Source: Bradyrhizobium glycinis (GTDB lineage: Bacteria; Pseudomonadota; Alphaproteobacteria; Rhizobiales; Xanthobacteraceae). Taken from it: 64,000 nt of DNA. The stretch lies in the NCBI RefSeq assembly GCF_016031655.1, contig NZ_JACCHQ010000005.1, positions 62,001 to 126,000 on the forward strand, given 5' to 3'. Of this stretch, positions 15,922 through 25,049 are shown in pieces; position 1 is the stretch's first letter, and the number at the start of each line of letters is the position of its first letter. The notes beneath the pieces are model-generated. The model did no database searches. It was given only the letters and a program-made list of their open reading frames with translations, and was not told the DNA's origin. The position numbers and the translations under genes were made by a program.

Positions 15922-17241
15922 ATGAGCTGTGGCATGACACGGGACTGGCGCGCGCTGCCATCGGTCAATTCACTGTGGGAAGCCACGGCGGAGCCGGCGC
16001 GCGCGTTTCCCGTGCTCTCGGGTGAGCAACAGGCGGATGTGGTGATCATCGGCGCCGGCTACACCGGCCTCTCGGCCGCGCACCACATCGTGAAAAGCGG
16101 GCTCAGCCCCGTCGTGCTCGAAGCCAACCGCCCCGGCTGGGGCGCGAGCGGGCGCAATGGCGGGGTGATCACGGCAAAGTTCCGCCTGTCGTTTCGCGAG
16201 ATCGATGCCGTGCACGGGCGCGACATGGCACGGCGCATGTACGAGATCGCGCATGAATCGACCGACATGGTCGAGGAGCTCGTCTCCGAATTCGGCATCA
16301 CCAGCGCGAATTTGACGCGCACCGGCCAGGTCAAGGCCGCGCACAATGAGACGACGCTTAAGGCCGCGATCGACGAGGCCAACTGGATGACGCGCGAAAT
16401 GGGCTCCGGCGCGGTTCGCATCCTCGACAAGAACGGCGTGCACGAGGAGACCGGCTCCGACATCTTTGTCGGCGGCGTGCTCAATCCCGGCTCGGGCGGG
16501 ATCCATCCGCTGAACTATTTGCGCGGCCTCGCAAATGGCGTTGCGAGCCGCGGCGTTCCCATTTTCCAGGAATCGCCGGTGACAAAGCTTCGGCGCGAGA
16601 AGGACGGCATCGTCGCCGAGACGCCGCATGGCGCGGTGCGCGCGAAACAGGCGATCATCGCCACCAACAGCTATTCGGATCTAACCGGCGCGACGGCGCA
16701 TCTGCAGCGCACGCTGATCCCGTTCCGCAGCGCCATGGTCGCAACCGAGCGGCTCCCCGGCAATCTCGCAGGAAAATTGATGCCGACGGGGCGCACCTAC
16801 ACCGAGACCAAGCGCATGATGCGCTGGTTCCGCATGGTCGACAATCGCGTCATCTTCGGTGGCCGTGGCGCCTTCGGCAAGCAGGATTCGCAGGCCGCGT
16901 TCGACGCCTTGCGCAAGGCGATGGTCGGCATCTTCCCCGATCTCGCCGATGTCTCGCTCGCATACAAATGGTCGGGGCTGGTTGCGATGACGCTGGACTC
17001 GGTGCCGCATATCGGACGGCTCGACGACCGCACGCTGTTTTCGATCGGCTACAACGGCGCCGGGGTTGCGATGTCGAGCCTGATGGGCCGCTATCTTGCT
17101 GCCTTCGTGCGCGGCGAGACGCCCGACGTCGGCCTGCTCGACGCGCGACGCATGAAGGCGATCCCATTCTATCCGCTGCGTGAGCCCGCCGTGCGCATGG
17201 TGGCGGGCTGGTACCAGTTTCTCGATGCGATCGGTCAGTGA
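15922..17241 (+). CDS. FAD-dependent amine/amino-acid oxidoreductase (DAO family, PuuB-like)
   Basis: The 439-residue protein starts with the linker WRALPSVNSLWEATAEP seen in gamma-glutamylputrescine oxidases and then the FAD-binding motif VVIIGAGYTGLSAAHH. The GASGRNGG segment follows, and the C-terminal FAD loop is FSIGYNGAGVAMSS. The family oxidises amines or N-substituted amino acids with release of H2O2 or to a carrier. Its start is three bases after the HAD stop. The position inside a polyamine-type importer operon supports an amine substrate. Specificity is not decidable from sequence. Confidence 0.88.
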   Translation: MSCGMTRDWRALPSVNSLWEATAEPARAFPVLSGEQQADVVIIGAGYTGLSAAHHIVKSGLSPVVLEANRPGWGASGRNGGVITAKFRLSFREIDAVHGRDMARRMYEIAHESTDMVEELVSEFGITSANLTRTGQVKAAHNETTLKAAIDEANWMTREMGSGAVRILDKNGVHEETGSDIFVGGVLNPGSGGIHPLNYLRGLANGVASRGVPIFQESPVTKLRREKDGIVAETPHGAVRAKQAIIATNSYSDLTGATAHLQRTLIPFRSAMVATERLPGNLAGKLMPTGRTYTETKRMMRWFRMVDNRVIFGGRGAFGKQDSQAAFDALRKAMVGIFPDLADVSLAYKWSGLVAMTLDSVPHIGRLDDRTLFSIGYNGAGVAMSSLMGRYLAAFVRGETPDVGLLDARRMKAIPFYPLREPAVRMVAGWYQFLDAIGQ

Positions 17242-17263
17242 GATCTATTTGGAGGAGGCGAGG

Positions 17264-18310
17264 ATGACGATGAAGCGGACTATTGGATTGGGCTGCGCGA
17301 TGCTGGGCGCAATCGGACTGATCAGTGCGGCCGATGCCGCCGAGCAGATCACCTTCGTCTCGCAGGGCGGCGCCTATCAGCAGGCGCAGACGGTGGCGAT
17401 CCTCGATCCCTCAGCCAAGAAGCTTGGTATTACCATCAACCAGGACTCCATTCCCGACGCCTGGCCCGCGATCAAGACCCAGGTCGGCAGCGGCAAGCCG
17501 ATCTGGGATGTCGTCGACACCCCGACCGGCAATTGTCTGCGCGGCGGCGAGCAGGGACTGATCGAGAAGCTCGACTTTTCGAAGATTCCCAACGGCGCGG
17601 CGATGCCGGAGGCCTATCGCAGTCCCTATTCGGTGTCCTACGAGTTCTATTCCAGCGTGCTGTCCTACAGCCTGAAGACCTTCCCGAAGGACGCGCCGAA
17701 CAGCTGGGCCGATTTTTGGGACGTGAAGAAATTCCCCGGCCGCCGCGCGCTGCGCAATCACCCGTTCGCGACGCTCGAAGCCGCGTTGATGGCCGACGGC
17801 GTCGCGCCCGACAAGCTCTATCCGCTCGACGTCGATCGCGCCTTCAAGAAGCTGGAGGAGATTAAGCCGCACATCACGGTGTGGTGGACCTCGGGCGCGC
17901 AGTCGGCGCAGCTGCTCAATGACGGCGAGGTCGACATGGAGATGGCCTGGAACGGCCGCGTCAGTGCCGTCGCCAAGGAGGGCGCCAAGATTGCCTTTAC
18001 CTACAACCAAGGCATCCTGCAGAGCACCTCGCTCTGCATCCTCAAGGGCGCGCCGAACCTCGCCACGGCGGTGAGATTCCTCAACGAGGCCGTGGATCCC
18101 GTGCACCAGGCCAATCTGCCGCTGCACATCGATTATGGCCCGGGCAACCCCAAGGCCTTCGAGACGGGCGTGATCAAGCCCGAGCGCGCCGCGCAATTGC
18201 CGAGCGAGCCGGCCAACGCCGCCAAGCAGGCGCTGATGTCCTACGCCTGGTGGTCCTCGCCCGCGGGCGAAGCCGCCGAGAAGCGCTGGGCATCGTTCAT
18301 GCAGAAGTAG
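17264..18310 (+). CDS. ABC transporter substrate-binding protein, polyamine (PotD) type
   Basis: The 348-residue periplasmic protein has a Sec signal peptide (MKRTIGLGCAMLGAIGLIS, cleavage near ADAAEQ) and the extracellular solute-binding family fold seen in spermidine/putrescine and related receptors: ITFVSQGGAYQQAQT at the first strand and VWWTSGAQSAQLLNDGEVDMEMAWNG in the hinge region. The start at 17264 lies directly after GGAGGAGGCGAGG. A repeat-filled gap follows it before the permease genes. Ligand unknown. Confidence 0.9.
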   Translation: MTMKRTIGLGCAMLGAIGLISAADAAEQITFVSQGGAYQQAQTVAILDPSAKKLGITINQDSIPDAWPAIKTQVGSGKPIWDVVDTPTGNCLRGGEQGLIEKLDFSKIPNGAAMPEAYRSPYSVSYEFYSSVLSYSLKTFPKDAPNSWADFWDVKKFPGRRALRNHPFATLEAALMADGVAPDKLYPLDVDRAFKKLEEIKPHITVWWTSGAQSAQLLNDGEVDMEMAWNGRVSAVAKEGAKIAFTYNQGILQSTSLCILKGAPNLATAVRFLNEAVDPVHQANLPLHIDYGPGNPKAFETGVIKPERAAQLPSEPANAAKQALMSYAWWSSPAGEAAEKRWASFMQK

Positions 18311-18355
18311 GACGAGAGGAGGGATGGGCGGAGAAGCATCGGCAGAGACGCTGCG

Positions 18356-18481
18356 CTCCCTCCCCCGCTTGCGGGGGAGGGTCGGGGAGAGGGTGTCTCC
18401 GCAATGAACGCTCCCCAAGATGAGAAAGCCCTCACCCGGATCGCCTTCGCGATCCGACCTCTCCCGCAAGCGGGAGAGGTG
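18356..18481. repeat. Pair of palindromic repeats between binding protein and permease genes
   Basis: Left element: CCCTCCCCCGC-ttgc-GGGGGAGGG and GGGGAGAGGGTG (18356-18395). Right element: CCCTCACCCGGATCG...CGATCC followed by CTCTCCCGC-aa-GCGGGAGAG (18429-18479). These are dispersed intergenic palindromes and would form stable RNA hairpins at the 3' end of the binding-protein message. Confidence 0.75.
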
Positions 18482-18492
18482 CAGCACCCGAG

Positions 18493-19377
18493 ATGAGCGA
18501 GCGAATGCCGACGACATCCATGCCAGATCCCTCCCAAAAACATCAGCGCCGCGAGCACGGCCTGATGCTGGCATTGGTGTCGCCGGCGCTGCTGGTGATC
18601 CTGGCTCTGATCGTGCTGCCGGTCGGCTGGCTCGCCTGGCAGTCAATCTATCATGATGGCTTCACGGTGGAGAACTATCGCCGTGTCTTCACCGAGGACG
18701 TCTACTGGCGCAGCTTTGCGTTGACCTTCGAGATCAGCCTCGCGGTCACGGTGATCGCGTTGCTGCTCGGCTATCCCGTGGCCTACCTCGCCAATTCGGT
18801 GCCGAAGGGCTGGAGCATCCTCATCCTGTCGCTGGTCGTGCTGCCGTTCTGGACCAGCGTGCTGGTGCGCGCCTATGCCTGGCTGGTGCTGCTTCAGCGC
18901 AGCGGCGTGATCAACCAGTTCCTGCGCTACCTCGATGTGATCTCCGAGCCGCTCGCGCTGGTCCACAACACATTCGGCACGGTGGTTGCCACCGTGCACA
19001 TCCTGCTGCCGTTCATGGTGCTGCCGCTCTACGCCACCATGCAGAAGATTCCGAACGATCTCATGCAGGCCGGCGCCAGTCTAGGCGCGAGCCCGTCGCT
19101 GACCTTCTTCCGCGTGTTCCTGCCGCTATCACTGCCGGGCGTGCTAGCGGGCTGCACCATGGTGTTCGTGCTCTGCCTCGGCTTCTACATCACGCCGGAG
19201 CTGCTCGGCGGCGGCCGCACCGTGATGGTGTCGATGCTGGTGAGCCGCAATGTCGAGCTCTACAACCAATTCGGGGCGGCGAGCGCGGTCGCGGTGGTGC
19301 TGCTCCTGAGCGTGCTCGCAATCTTCTTCGTCGTCAGCCGCTTCATTTCGCTCGATCGTGTGTTGGGGCAGAAATGA
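18493..19377 (+). CDS. ABC transporter permease, PotB type
   Basis: This 294-residue inner-membrane protein has six predicted helices and the binding-protein-dependent permease signature (EAA-like loop) in QAGASLGASPSLTFFRVFLPLSLPGV, where it contacts the ATPase. A hydrophilic N-terminal stretch of about 25 residues precedes helix 1. The start is uncertain: ATG codons at 18493, 18505 and 18523 are in frame and none has a strong ribosome site. The stop overlaps the next permease start (ATGA). Confidence 0.88.
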   Translation: MSERMPTTSMPDPSQKHQRREHGLMLALVSPALLVILALIVLPVGWLAWQSIYHDGFTVENYRRVFTEDVYWRSFALTFEISLAVTVIALLLGYPVAYLANSVPKGWSILILSLVVLPFWTSVLVRAYAWLVLLQRSGVINQFLRYLDVISEPLALVHNTFGTVVATVHILLPFMVLPLYATMQKIPNDLMQAGASLGASPSLTFFRVFLPLSLPGVLAGCTMVFVLCLGFYITPELLGGGRTVMVSMLVSRNVELYNQFGAASAVAVVLLLSVLAIFFVVSRFISLDRVLGQK

Positions 19378-20159
19378 TGCGCGCCTCGCCCGCACGGATC
19401 GCCCTCTACGTGATCAGCGCGCTGGTGCTGATCTATCTGATCCTCCCTGTTCTGATCATCGCGCCGATCTCGTTCTCCAGCGCGCGCTTTCTGACCTTTC
19501 CGCCGCCGTCGTTTTCGCTGCGCTGGTACCAGCAATATTTCTCAAATCCCGCCTGGATGCAGGCGACGCAGGTGACGCTGACGGTCGCCCTCCTCACCGT
19601 CGTGATCGCGACCCCGTTCGGAGTGGCCGCTGCCTATGCCATCAGCCAGTCGAAGCTGCGCATCATGCGGTTGATCCACATGGCGCTGCTTTTGCCGCTG
19701 GTGGTGCCGATCATCATCACCGCGGTCGGCATCTTCTTCGTCTATGCCAGGATCGGCCTGGTCGCGACCATGCCCGGTCTTGTGCTTGCCAACGTGATGC
19801 TGGGATTGCCTTATGTCGTGATTTCGGTGCTTGCGGGTCTGCAGAGCTTCGATCCCGCGCAGGAGATGGTGGCGCGCAGCCTCGGCATGAACCGCCTGCG
19901 CAGCTTCTTCGCCGTGACGCTGCCGCAGATCAAGTCCAGCGTGGTCGCCGGGGGCATCTTTGCCTTCATCTCGGCGATGGACGAGACCATCGTCGCGCTG
20001 TTCATCTCCGGCGGCCAGTATCAGCCGCTGACCAAACGCATGTTCACCGCGCTGCGCGATGAGATCGACCCGACCATCGCCGCGATCTCGACCTTGATGA
20101 CGGCGGCCTCATTCATGCTGGTGCTGCTGGCGAGCGCGCGGCAGAAGCGGAGCGGGTGA
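19374..20159 (+). CDS. ABC transporter permease, PotC type
   Basis: The 261-residue inner-membrane partner permease also has six helices and the coupling loop in VARSLGMNRLRSFFAVTLPQIKSSV. It overlaps the PotB-type gene by four bases, so the two are coupled. It is the last gene of the importer operon, and a REP-like repeat starts 15 bases after its stop. Confidence 0.9.
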   Translation: MMRASPARIALYVISALVLIYLILPVLIIAPISFSSARFLTFPPPSFSLRWYQQYFSNPAWMQATQVTLTVALLTVVIATPFGVAAAYAISQSKLRIMRLIHMALLLPLVVPIIITAVGIFFVYARIGLVATMPGLVLANVMLGLPYVVISVLAGLQSFDPAQEMVARSLGMNRLRSFFAVTLPQIKSSVVAGGIFAFISAMDETIVALFISGGQYQPLTKRMFTALRDEIDPTIAAISTLMTAASFMLVLLASARQKRSG

Positions 20160-20173
20160 GGATAGCCCACGTC

Positions 20174-20277
20174 CCTAAAGCGCGATGCGATTAGGATGAA
20201 TCGTCATCGCGTTTTAGGTTTTCGTTTGAGCATGATCTTTTCGGAAAACCGCTACGCACTTTTCCGGATCATGCTCG
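20174..20277. repeat. AGCATGATC-family repeat, copy 1
   Basis: AAGCGCGATG...CATCGCGTTTTAG is followed by GAGCATGATCTTTTCGG...TTTCCGGATCATGCTC. The two halves are each near-palindromic. Copies 2 and 3 are at 24931 and 26660. Confidence 0.8.
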
Positions 20278-20320
20278 AGGGACCTCGATCCCGGCATGGG
20301 CTGAAACTGAGGAGATCAAT

Positions 20321-21010
20321 TCACCCGATCGCGAAATCGGCGGCCGTCTCTGCGTGAATGGCGGTGGTGTCGAACGTCTCGACCGAAACGTCGTCCGGGC
20401 CGACCAGCATGGTGATCTCGGTGCAGCCGAGGATGATGCACTCGGCGCCGCCGGCGACGAGGGCCGCCATCACCTCCTGGTACCGGCGGCGCGAGGGCGC
20501 GGCGACGTTGCCGAGGCACAGCTCGTCGTAAATGATGCGGTTGACATCGGCGCGCTCTGCCGCGGAAGGAATCAGGACGTCGAGATCGTGCGCACGCAGC
20601 CGGTCGATGTAAAAGTCTTCCTCCATCGTGAACTTGGTGCCGAGCAACCCGACCCGCCGGTATCCTTTGGCCCGAATCCGCTCGGCCGTCGCATCGCCGA
20701 TGTGGATGAACGGAACGGTGACGCTCGAGATGATCTCGGGCACCAATTTATGCATCGTGTTCGTGCACAACACGATCGCCCGCGCGCCGGCACTTTCGAG
20801 CAGCCTCGCGACCTTCGCCAGGCTCGCCGCCGCCTCCTGCCAGCGGCCGGCATACTGCATCTGCTTGATCTCCTCGAAATCGTAGGAGTACATCAAGAGC
20901 GGTGCCGAATGCAGCTTGCCCATGCGGTCGCGGACCCGCTCGTTGATGAGCTTGTAGTAAAGCGCGGTGCTCTCCCAGCTCATGCCTCCGATCAGGCCAA
21001 TGGTTCGCAT
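20321..21010 (-). CDS. Aspartate/glutamate racemase family protein
   Basis: The 229-residue protein belongs to the Asp/Glu/hydantoin racemase superfamily. It opens TIGLIGGMSWESTALYYKLIN and has both catalytic cysteines, in VLCTNTMHK and ILGCTEITM, as in amino-acid racemases with two-base chemistry. Length is normal for the aspartate racemase group (YgeA-like). GGAGC lies upstream of the ATG. It stands alone between the ABC importer and the divergent ThDP-enzyme operon, so a link to either is only positional. Confidence 0.88.
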   Translation of the reverse strand: MRTIGLIGGMSWESTALYYKLINERVRDRMGKLHSAPLLMYSYDFEEIKQMQYAGRWQEAAASLAKVARLLESAGARAIVLCTNTMHKLVPEIISSVTVPFIHIGDATAERIRAKGYRRVGLLGTKFTMEEDFYIDRLRAHDLDVLIPSAAERADVNRIIYDELCLGNVAAPSRRRYQEVMAALVAGGAECIILGCTEITMLVGPDDVSVETFDTTAIHAETAADFAIG

Positions 21011-21224
21011 TCCGATGCTCCAGACGATTTGGTTCGGCCGAATCGTAGACGAAGAACTCGAAGCTCGCCATCATGGCCGCGGCAGGACCTGGAGTGCAAA
21101 CGGCAGGGACGGGCATGACGCCTGCGCAGGCTGCGAGAAGCCTTTCGACCTTGCGCACGCTCTCGGCCTGTCCTAGGCCAGTTCCCGAACACGTGCGCAT
21201 CGCCGAAGTCTCGAGGGAGCCGAC

Positions 21225-22886
21225 ATGACCATTCGCAACACCCGCACCGGGGGCCAGATCCTGATCGATCAGCTCGTCGCCCAGGGCGTCGAGCGCGTCA
21301 CCTGCGTGCCGGGCGAGAGCTATCTGGCGGCGCTCGATGCACTGCATGACAGCCCGATCGACGTCGTGATCTGCCGCGCCGAAGGCGGCGCGGCGATGAT
21401 GGCGGAGGCCTATGGCAAGCTCACGGGCCGGCCCGGTGTCTGCTTCGTCACCCGCGGCCCGGGTGCGACCAATGCCAGCCACGGCGTCCACATCGCGATG
21501 CAGGATTCGACCCCGATGATCCTGTTCGTCGGCCAGGTCGACACCGGCATGCGCGAGCGCGAGGCGTTCCAGGAGCTCGACTACAAGGCGGTGTTCGGCT
21601 CGATGGCGAAGTGGGCGGTTGAGATCGATCGCCCCGACCGCATTCCGGAGCTGGTGGCGCGCGCCTTCCGCGTCGCCATGCAGGGCCGCCCCGGTCCCGT
21701 GGTGATCGCGCTGCCGGAAAACATGCTGACAGAGACCGCGGCGGTTGCCGACGCCATGCGCATCGAGCCCGCCGTGAGCTGGCCGGCGCCTGCCGATATC
21801 GAAAGGCTCGGCACTATTCTGGCCGGCGCCAGGGCGCCGCTCGTCATTCTCGGCGGCTCGCGCTGGACCGACGAGGCGACCAAGAGCATTGCGCGCTTCG
21901 CCGAGCGATTCGACCTGCCGGTCGCGACCTCGTTCCGCCGGGCCTCGCTGATCGATGCGGACCATTCGCACTATGCCGGCGACCTCGGCATCGGGCCGAG
22001 CCCCGGCCTCAAGGCGCGCATCGACAATGCCGACGTTCTCCTGCTGATCGGCGGTCGCATGTCGGAGATGCCGTCCTCGTCCTATACGCTGCTCGACATT
22101 CCCAATCCGAAGCAGAAGCTGGTCCATGTGCATCCGGGCTCCGAAGAGCTCGGCCGGATCTATCAGCCTGATCTGGCGATCCAGGCGACGCCGGCCGCCT
22201 TCGCCGCAGCCGTCGAGACGCTGAAGCCCTCAGGCGCGGTGGCCTGGAAGGGCGAGGCCGCCAAGGCGCATGCCGATTATCTCGGCTGGACCGAGAAGGC
22301 GCGCGAGCTGCCGGGCAGGTTCCAGTACGGCGAGGTGATGACCTGGCTGCGCGACCGCCTGCCGAAGGATGCGATCGTCTGTAACGGCGCCGGCAATTAC
22401 GCCGGCTGGATCCATCGCCATCACCGCTTCCACAGCTTTGCCGCCCAGCTCGCGCCGACCTCGGGGTCGATGGGCTACGGCGTGCCGGCGGGCGTGCTGG
22501 CCAAGCGGCAATACCCGGATCGCGTCGTCGTGGCGTTTGCGGGCGACGGCTGCTTCCTGATGAATGGCCAGGAGTTCGCGACCGCCGTGCAGTATGACGC
22601 GCCGCTGATCGTCATCATCATCGACAATTCGCAATACGGCACCATCCGCATGCACCAGGAGCGCGACTATCCCGGCCGCGTCGTCGGCACCCAGCTCAAG
22701 AACCCGGACTTTGCGATGTACGCGAAGGCGTTCGGCGGCCATGGCGAGCGCGTCGAGCGTACCGAAGAGTTCGCACCCGCCTTCGAGCGCGCGCTGGCCT
22801 CGGGCAAGCCGTCGATCCTCCACTGCATCATCGATCCCCGAGCGATCTCGGTCGGCAAGGATTTTGTGCCCGCGGTGAAAGCTTAG
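21225..22886 (+). CDS. Thiamine diphosphate-dependent enzyme, acetolactate-synthase-like
   Basis: This 553-residue protein has the three domains of the ThDP decarboxylase/synthase superfamily: the N-terminal Pyr domain with the catalytic Glu in VPGESYLAALDAL, the middle FAD/nucleotide-type domain (about 190-320), and the PP domain with the metal site AGDGCFLMNGQEF...DNSQYGTIRMHQ. It resembles acetolactate synthase large subunits, but no small regulatory subunit is near, which points to a catabolic role such as a carboligase or decarboxylase. GAGGGAG precedes the ATG. It is four bases upstream of the oxidase gene. Substrate unknown. Confidence 0.9.
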   Translation: MTIRNTRTGGQILIDQLVAQGVERVTCVPGESYLAALDALHDSPIDVVICRAEGGAAMMAEAYGKLTGRPGVCFVTRGPGATNASHGVHIAMQDSTPMILFVGQVDTGMREREAFQELDYKAVFGSMAKWAVEIDRPDRIPELVARAFRVAMQGRPGPVVIALPENMLTETAAVADAMRIEPAVSWPAPADIERLGTILAGARAPLVILGGSRWTDEATKSIARFAERFDLPVATSFRRASLIDADHSHYAGDLGIGPSPGLKARIDNADVLLLIGGRMSEMPSSSYTLLDIPNPKQKLVHVHPGSEELGRIYQPDLAIQATPAAFAAAVETLKPSGAVAWKGEAAKAHADYLGWTEKARELPGRFQYGEVMTWLRDRLPKDAIVCNGAGNYAGWIHRHHRFHSFAAQLAPTSGSMGYGVPAGVLAKRQYPDRVVVAFAGDGCFLMNGQEFATAVQYDAPLIVIIIDNSQYGTIRMHQERDYPGRVVGTQLKNPDFAMYAKAFGGHGERVERTEEFAPAFERALASGKPSILHCIIDPRAISVGKDFVPAVKA

Positions 22887-22890
22887 AGCG

Positions 22891-24156
22891 ATGCCTGACG
22901 GCCGCCACGTCGCCATCATCGGGGCCGGCGCGATCGGCGTGATCAGCGCCATCGAGGCGCTGCGCGAGGGCCATCGGGTCACGCTGATCGATCCCGGCGA
23001 GCCCGGCGGCGAACAGGCGGCGAGCTACGGCAATGCCGGCTGGCTGTCGTCGCATTCGGTGATTCCGCCGGCCGAGCCCGGCGTCTGGAAGAAGGTGCCG
23101 GGTTATCTGATGGACCCGCTCGGGCCGCTCGCGATCCGCTGGTCTTACTTGCCGAAGGCGCTGCCCTGGCTGGTCAAGTATCTGCTGTCGGGCTGGACCG
23201 CGGCGCGGGTCGAGACCACGGCGTTCGCGCTGCGCGACCTTCTGAAGGACGCGCCGCTGCTGCACAGGAAGCTCGCGGAAGAAGCCGGCGTCCCCGAACT
23301 GATCGAGCGCAACGGCGTGATGCACGTGTTCACCTCGCGCGGCAATTTCGACAGCGATCTCGGTTGGCGCCTGCGCAAGAAGGTCGGCGTCGAATGGCTG
23401 GAGCTCAATGCCGACGAGATGCGCCAGCGCGAGCCGGACCTGCATCCGCGCTACACCTTTGGCGTCGTGGTGGAGGAGGCCGGGCGCTGCCGCGATCCCG
23501 GCGCTTACGTTGCTGCGCTCGCCAATCATGCGATCGCCAGCGGCGCGAAACACGTGCGCGCCAAGGCGACCGGCCTGAAGCTCTCCGGCGGCAAGCTCGT
23601 CGCTGTTGTCACCGAGACCGGCGAGATCGCATGCGATGCCGCTGTGGTCGCGGCGGGTGCCCGCTCGAAGCAGCTCACCGCCTCGGTCGGCGATCCCCTC
23701 CCGCTCGAGACCGAGCGCGGCTATCATGTTGTGATCGAGAATCCGGAAGCAGGCCCGCGCAGCTCGATGATGGCCTCCGACGCCAAGATGGTGGTGAACT
23801 GGACCAACAGTGGCCTGCGTGCCTCCGGCACCGTCGAGATCGCCGGCCTCGAGGCCGCGCCGAACTGGAAGCGCGCCGAGATTCTGCGCAATCACCTCGT
23901 CAGCATGTTCCCGAAACTGCCGAAGGACATTCCGGCCGCGCGCATCAAGACCTGGTTCGGCCATCGCCCGAGCATGCCGGACGGACGGCCCTGCATCGGC
24001 TATGCGCGCGCCTCGCGCGACATCGTCTATGCTTTCGGCCACGGCCATGTCGGCCTGGTCGGCTCGGCCCGCACCGGCCGGCTGGTCGCCCAGCTCGTGA
24101 GCGGCAAGGCGCCGGAGATTCCGCTCGCGCCGTTCGCGCCCGATCGTTTCCTCTGA
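22891..24156 (+). CDS. FAD-dependent D-amino-acid dehydrogenase-like oxidoreductase (DadA family)
   Basis: The 421-residue protein has the FAD motif VAIIGAGAIGVISAIEAL, the DadA-type SYGNAGWLSSHSVIPPAEPG segment and the C-terminal GHGHVGLVGSARTG loop. Members oxidatively deaminate D-amino acids or related N-compounds and pass electrons to the quinone pool. It is tightly packed between the ThDP enzyme and a racemase-family gene (gaps 4 and 9 bases), which makes an operon that can act on an amino-acid-like compound. Confidence 0.9.
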   Translation: MPDGRHVAIIGAGAIGVISAIEALREGHRVTLIDPGEPGGEQAASYGNAGWLSSHSVIPPAEPGVWKKVPGYLMDPLGPLAIRWSYLPKALPWLVKYLLSGWTAARVETTAFALRDLLKDAPLLHRKLAEEAGVPELIERNGVMHVFTSRGNFDSDLGWRLRKKVGVEWLELNADEMRQREPDLHPRYTFGVVVEEAGRCRDPGAYVAALANHAIASGAKHVRAKATGLKLSGGKLVAVVTETGEIACDAAVVAAGARSKQLTASVGDPLPLETERGYHVVIENPEAGPRSSMMASDAKMVVNWTNSGLRASGTVEIAGLEAAPNWKRAEILRNHLVSMFPKLPKDIPAARIKTWFGHRPSMPDGRPCIGYARASRDIVYAFGHGHVGLVGSARTGRLVAQLVSGKAPEIPLAPFAPDRFL

Positions 24157-24165
24157 GAGCGCACC

Positions 24166-24909
24166 ATGACCACCTCAGCCAGCTCGTCCCCCCGCATCGC
24201 CCGTGGCGGCAAGGCCATCTACGGCGCTCCGCTCGGCATCCTGATGCTGGAAGCGCGCTTTCCCCGCATTCCCGGCGACATGGGCAACGGCACGACCTGG
24301 CCATTCCCGGTGCTCTATCGCGTGGTGAGCGGCGCCTCGCCGGAAAAGGTGGTGCTGAAGGGCGCGGCCGGCCTCTTGCCCGACTTCATCGATGCGGCCA
24401 AGGAGCTGGTGCGGCTGGGGGCGGAGGCCATCACCACCAATTGCGGCTTCCTCTCGCTGTTCCAGAAGGAGATCGCGGCGGCGGTCGGCGTTCCCGTCGC
24501 GACCTCCTCGCTGATGCAGGTGCCGTGGGTGCAGGCGACCCTGCCGCCCGGCAAGCGCGTCGGCCTCGTCACGGTGTCGGGCTCGACGCTCTCGCCCGCC
24601 CATCTCGCAGGCGCCGGCGTGCCGCTCGACACGCCGCTGGTCGGCACCGAGAACGGCAAGGAATTCTTCCGTGTCCTGATCAAGGCCGAGAAGGACGACA
24701 TGGACATCGCGCAAGCCGAGCGCGACGTGGTCGAGGCCGGCAAGGAGCTGGTTGCCAAGCATCCGGATGTCGGCGCCATCGTGCTCGAATGCACCAACAT
24801 GCCGCCTTATGCCGCAGCACTTCAGGCCGAGGTGGGGCTGCCGGTCTACGACATCTATTCCATGATCACCTGGTTTCATGCCGGGCTGCGCCCGCGCGTC
24901 TTTGCGTGA
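24166..24909 (+). CDS. Aspartate/glutamate racemase superfamily protein
   Basis: The 247-residue protein shows the two Cys positions of the superfamily in TTNCGFLSLFQ and LECTNMPPYA, with the IVLECTN and YDIYSMITWFH context of the hydantoin-racemase/maleate-isomerase/arylmalonate-decarboxylase side of the family. Its first strand, APLGILMLEARFPRIPGDMGNG, is typical of a poorly studied clade often labelled only racemase family. It completes the ThDP-DadA operon. Reaction unknown. Confidence 0.85.
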   Translation: MTTSASSSPRIARGGKAIYGAPLGILMLEARFPRIPGDMGNGTTWPFPVLYRVVSGASPEKVVLKGAAGLLPDFIDAAKELVRLGAEAITTNCGFLSLFQKEIAAAVGVPVATSSLMQVPWVQATLPPGKRVGLVTVSGSTLSPAHLAGAGVPLDTPLVGTENGKEFFRVLIKAEKDDMDIAQAERDVVEAGKELVAKHPDVGAIVLECTNMPPYAAALQAEVGLPVYDIYSMITWFHAGLRPRVFA

Positions 24910-24930
24910 ATGCGTCCGTGAGATCGTCAC

Positions 24931-25033
24931 TAAGCATGATCCGGAAAAGTGCGCAGCGGTTTTCCGAAAAGATCATGCTCAAACAATAACCCAAAGCGCG
25001 ATGATGATTCGTCCTCATCTCATCGCGCTTTAG
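24931..25033. repeat. AGCATGATC-family repeat, copy 2 (inverted)
   Basis: AAGCATGATCCGGAAAAG...CGAAAAGATCATGCTC is followed by AAAGCGCGATG...CATCGCGCTTTAG. It is the copy-1 element in the opposite direction and lies between the racemase and SDR genes. Confidence 0.8.
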
Positions 25034-25049
25034 TCCAGGAGTGAACCCC

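Noticed and set aside
21011..21224. Possible gene between the racemase and ThDP genes
   Set aside because: Short frames on both strands have no ribosome site or conserved pattern. It is best read as the divergent control region.
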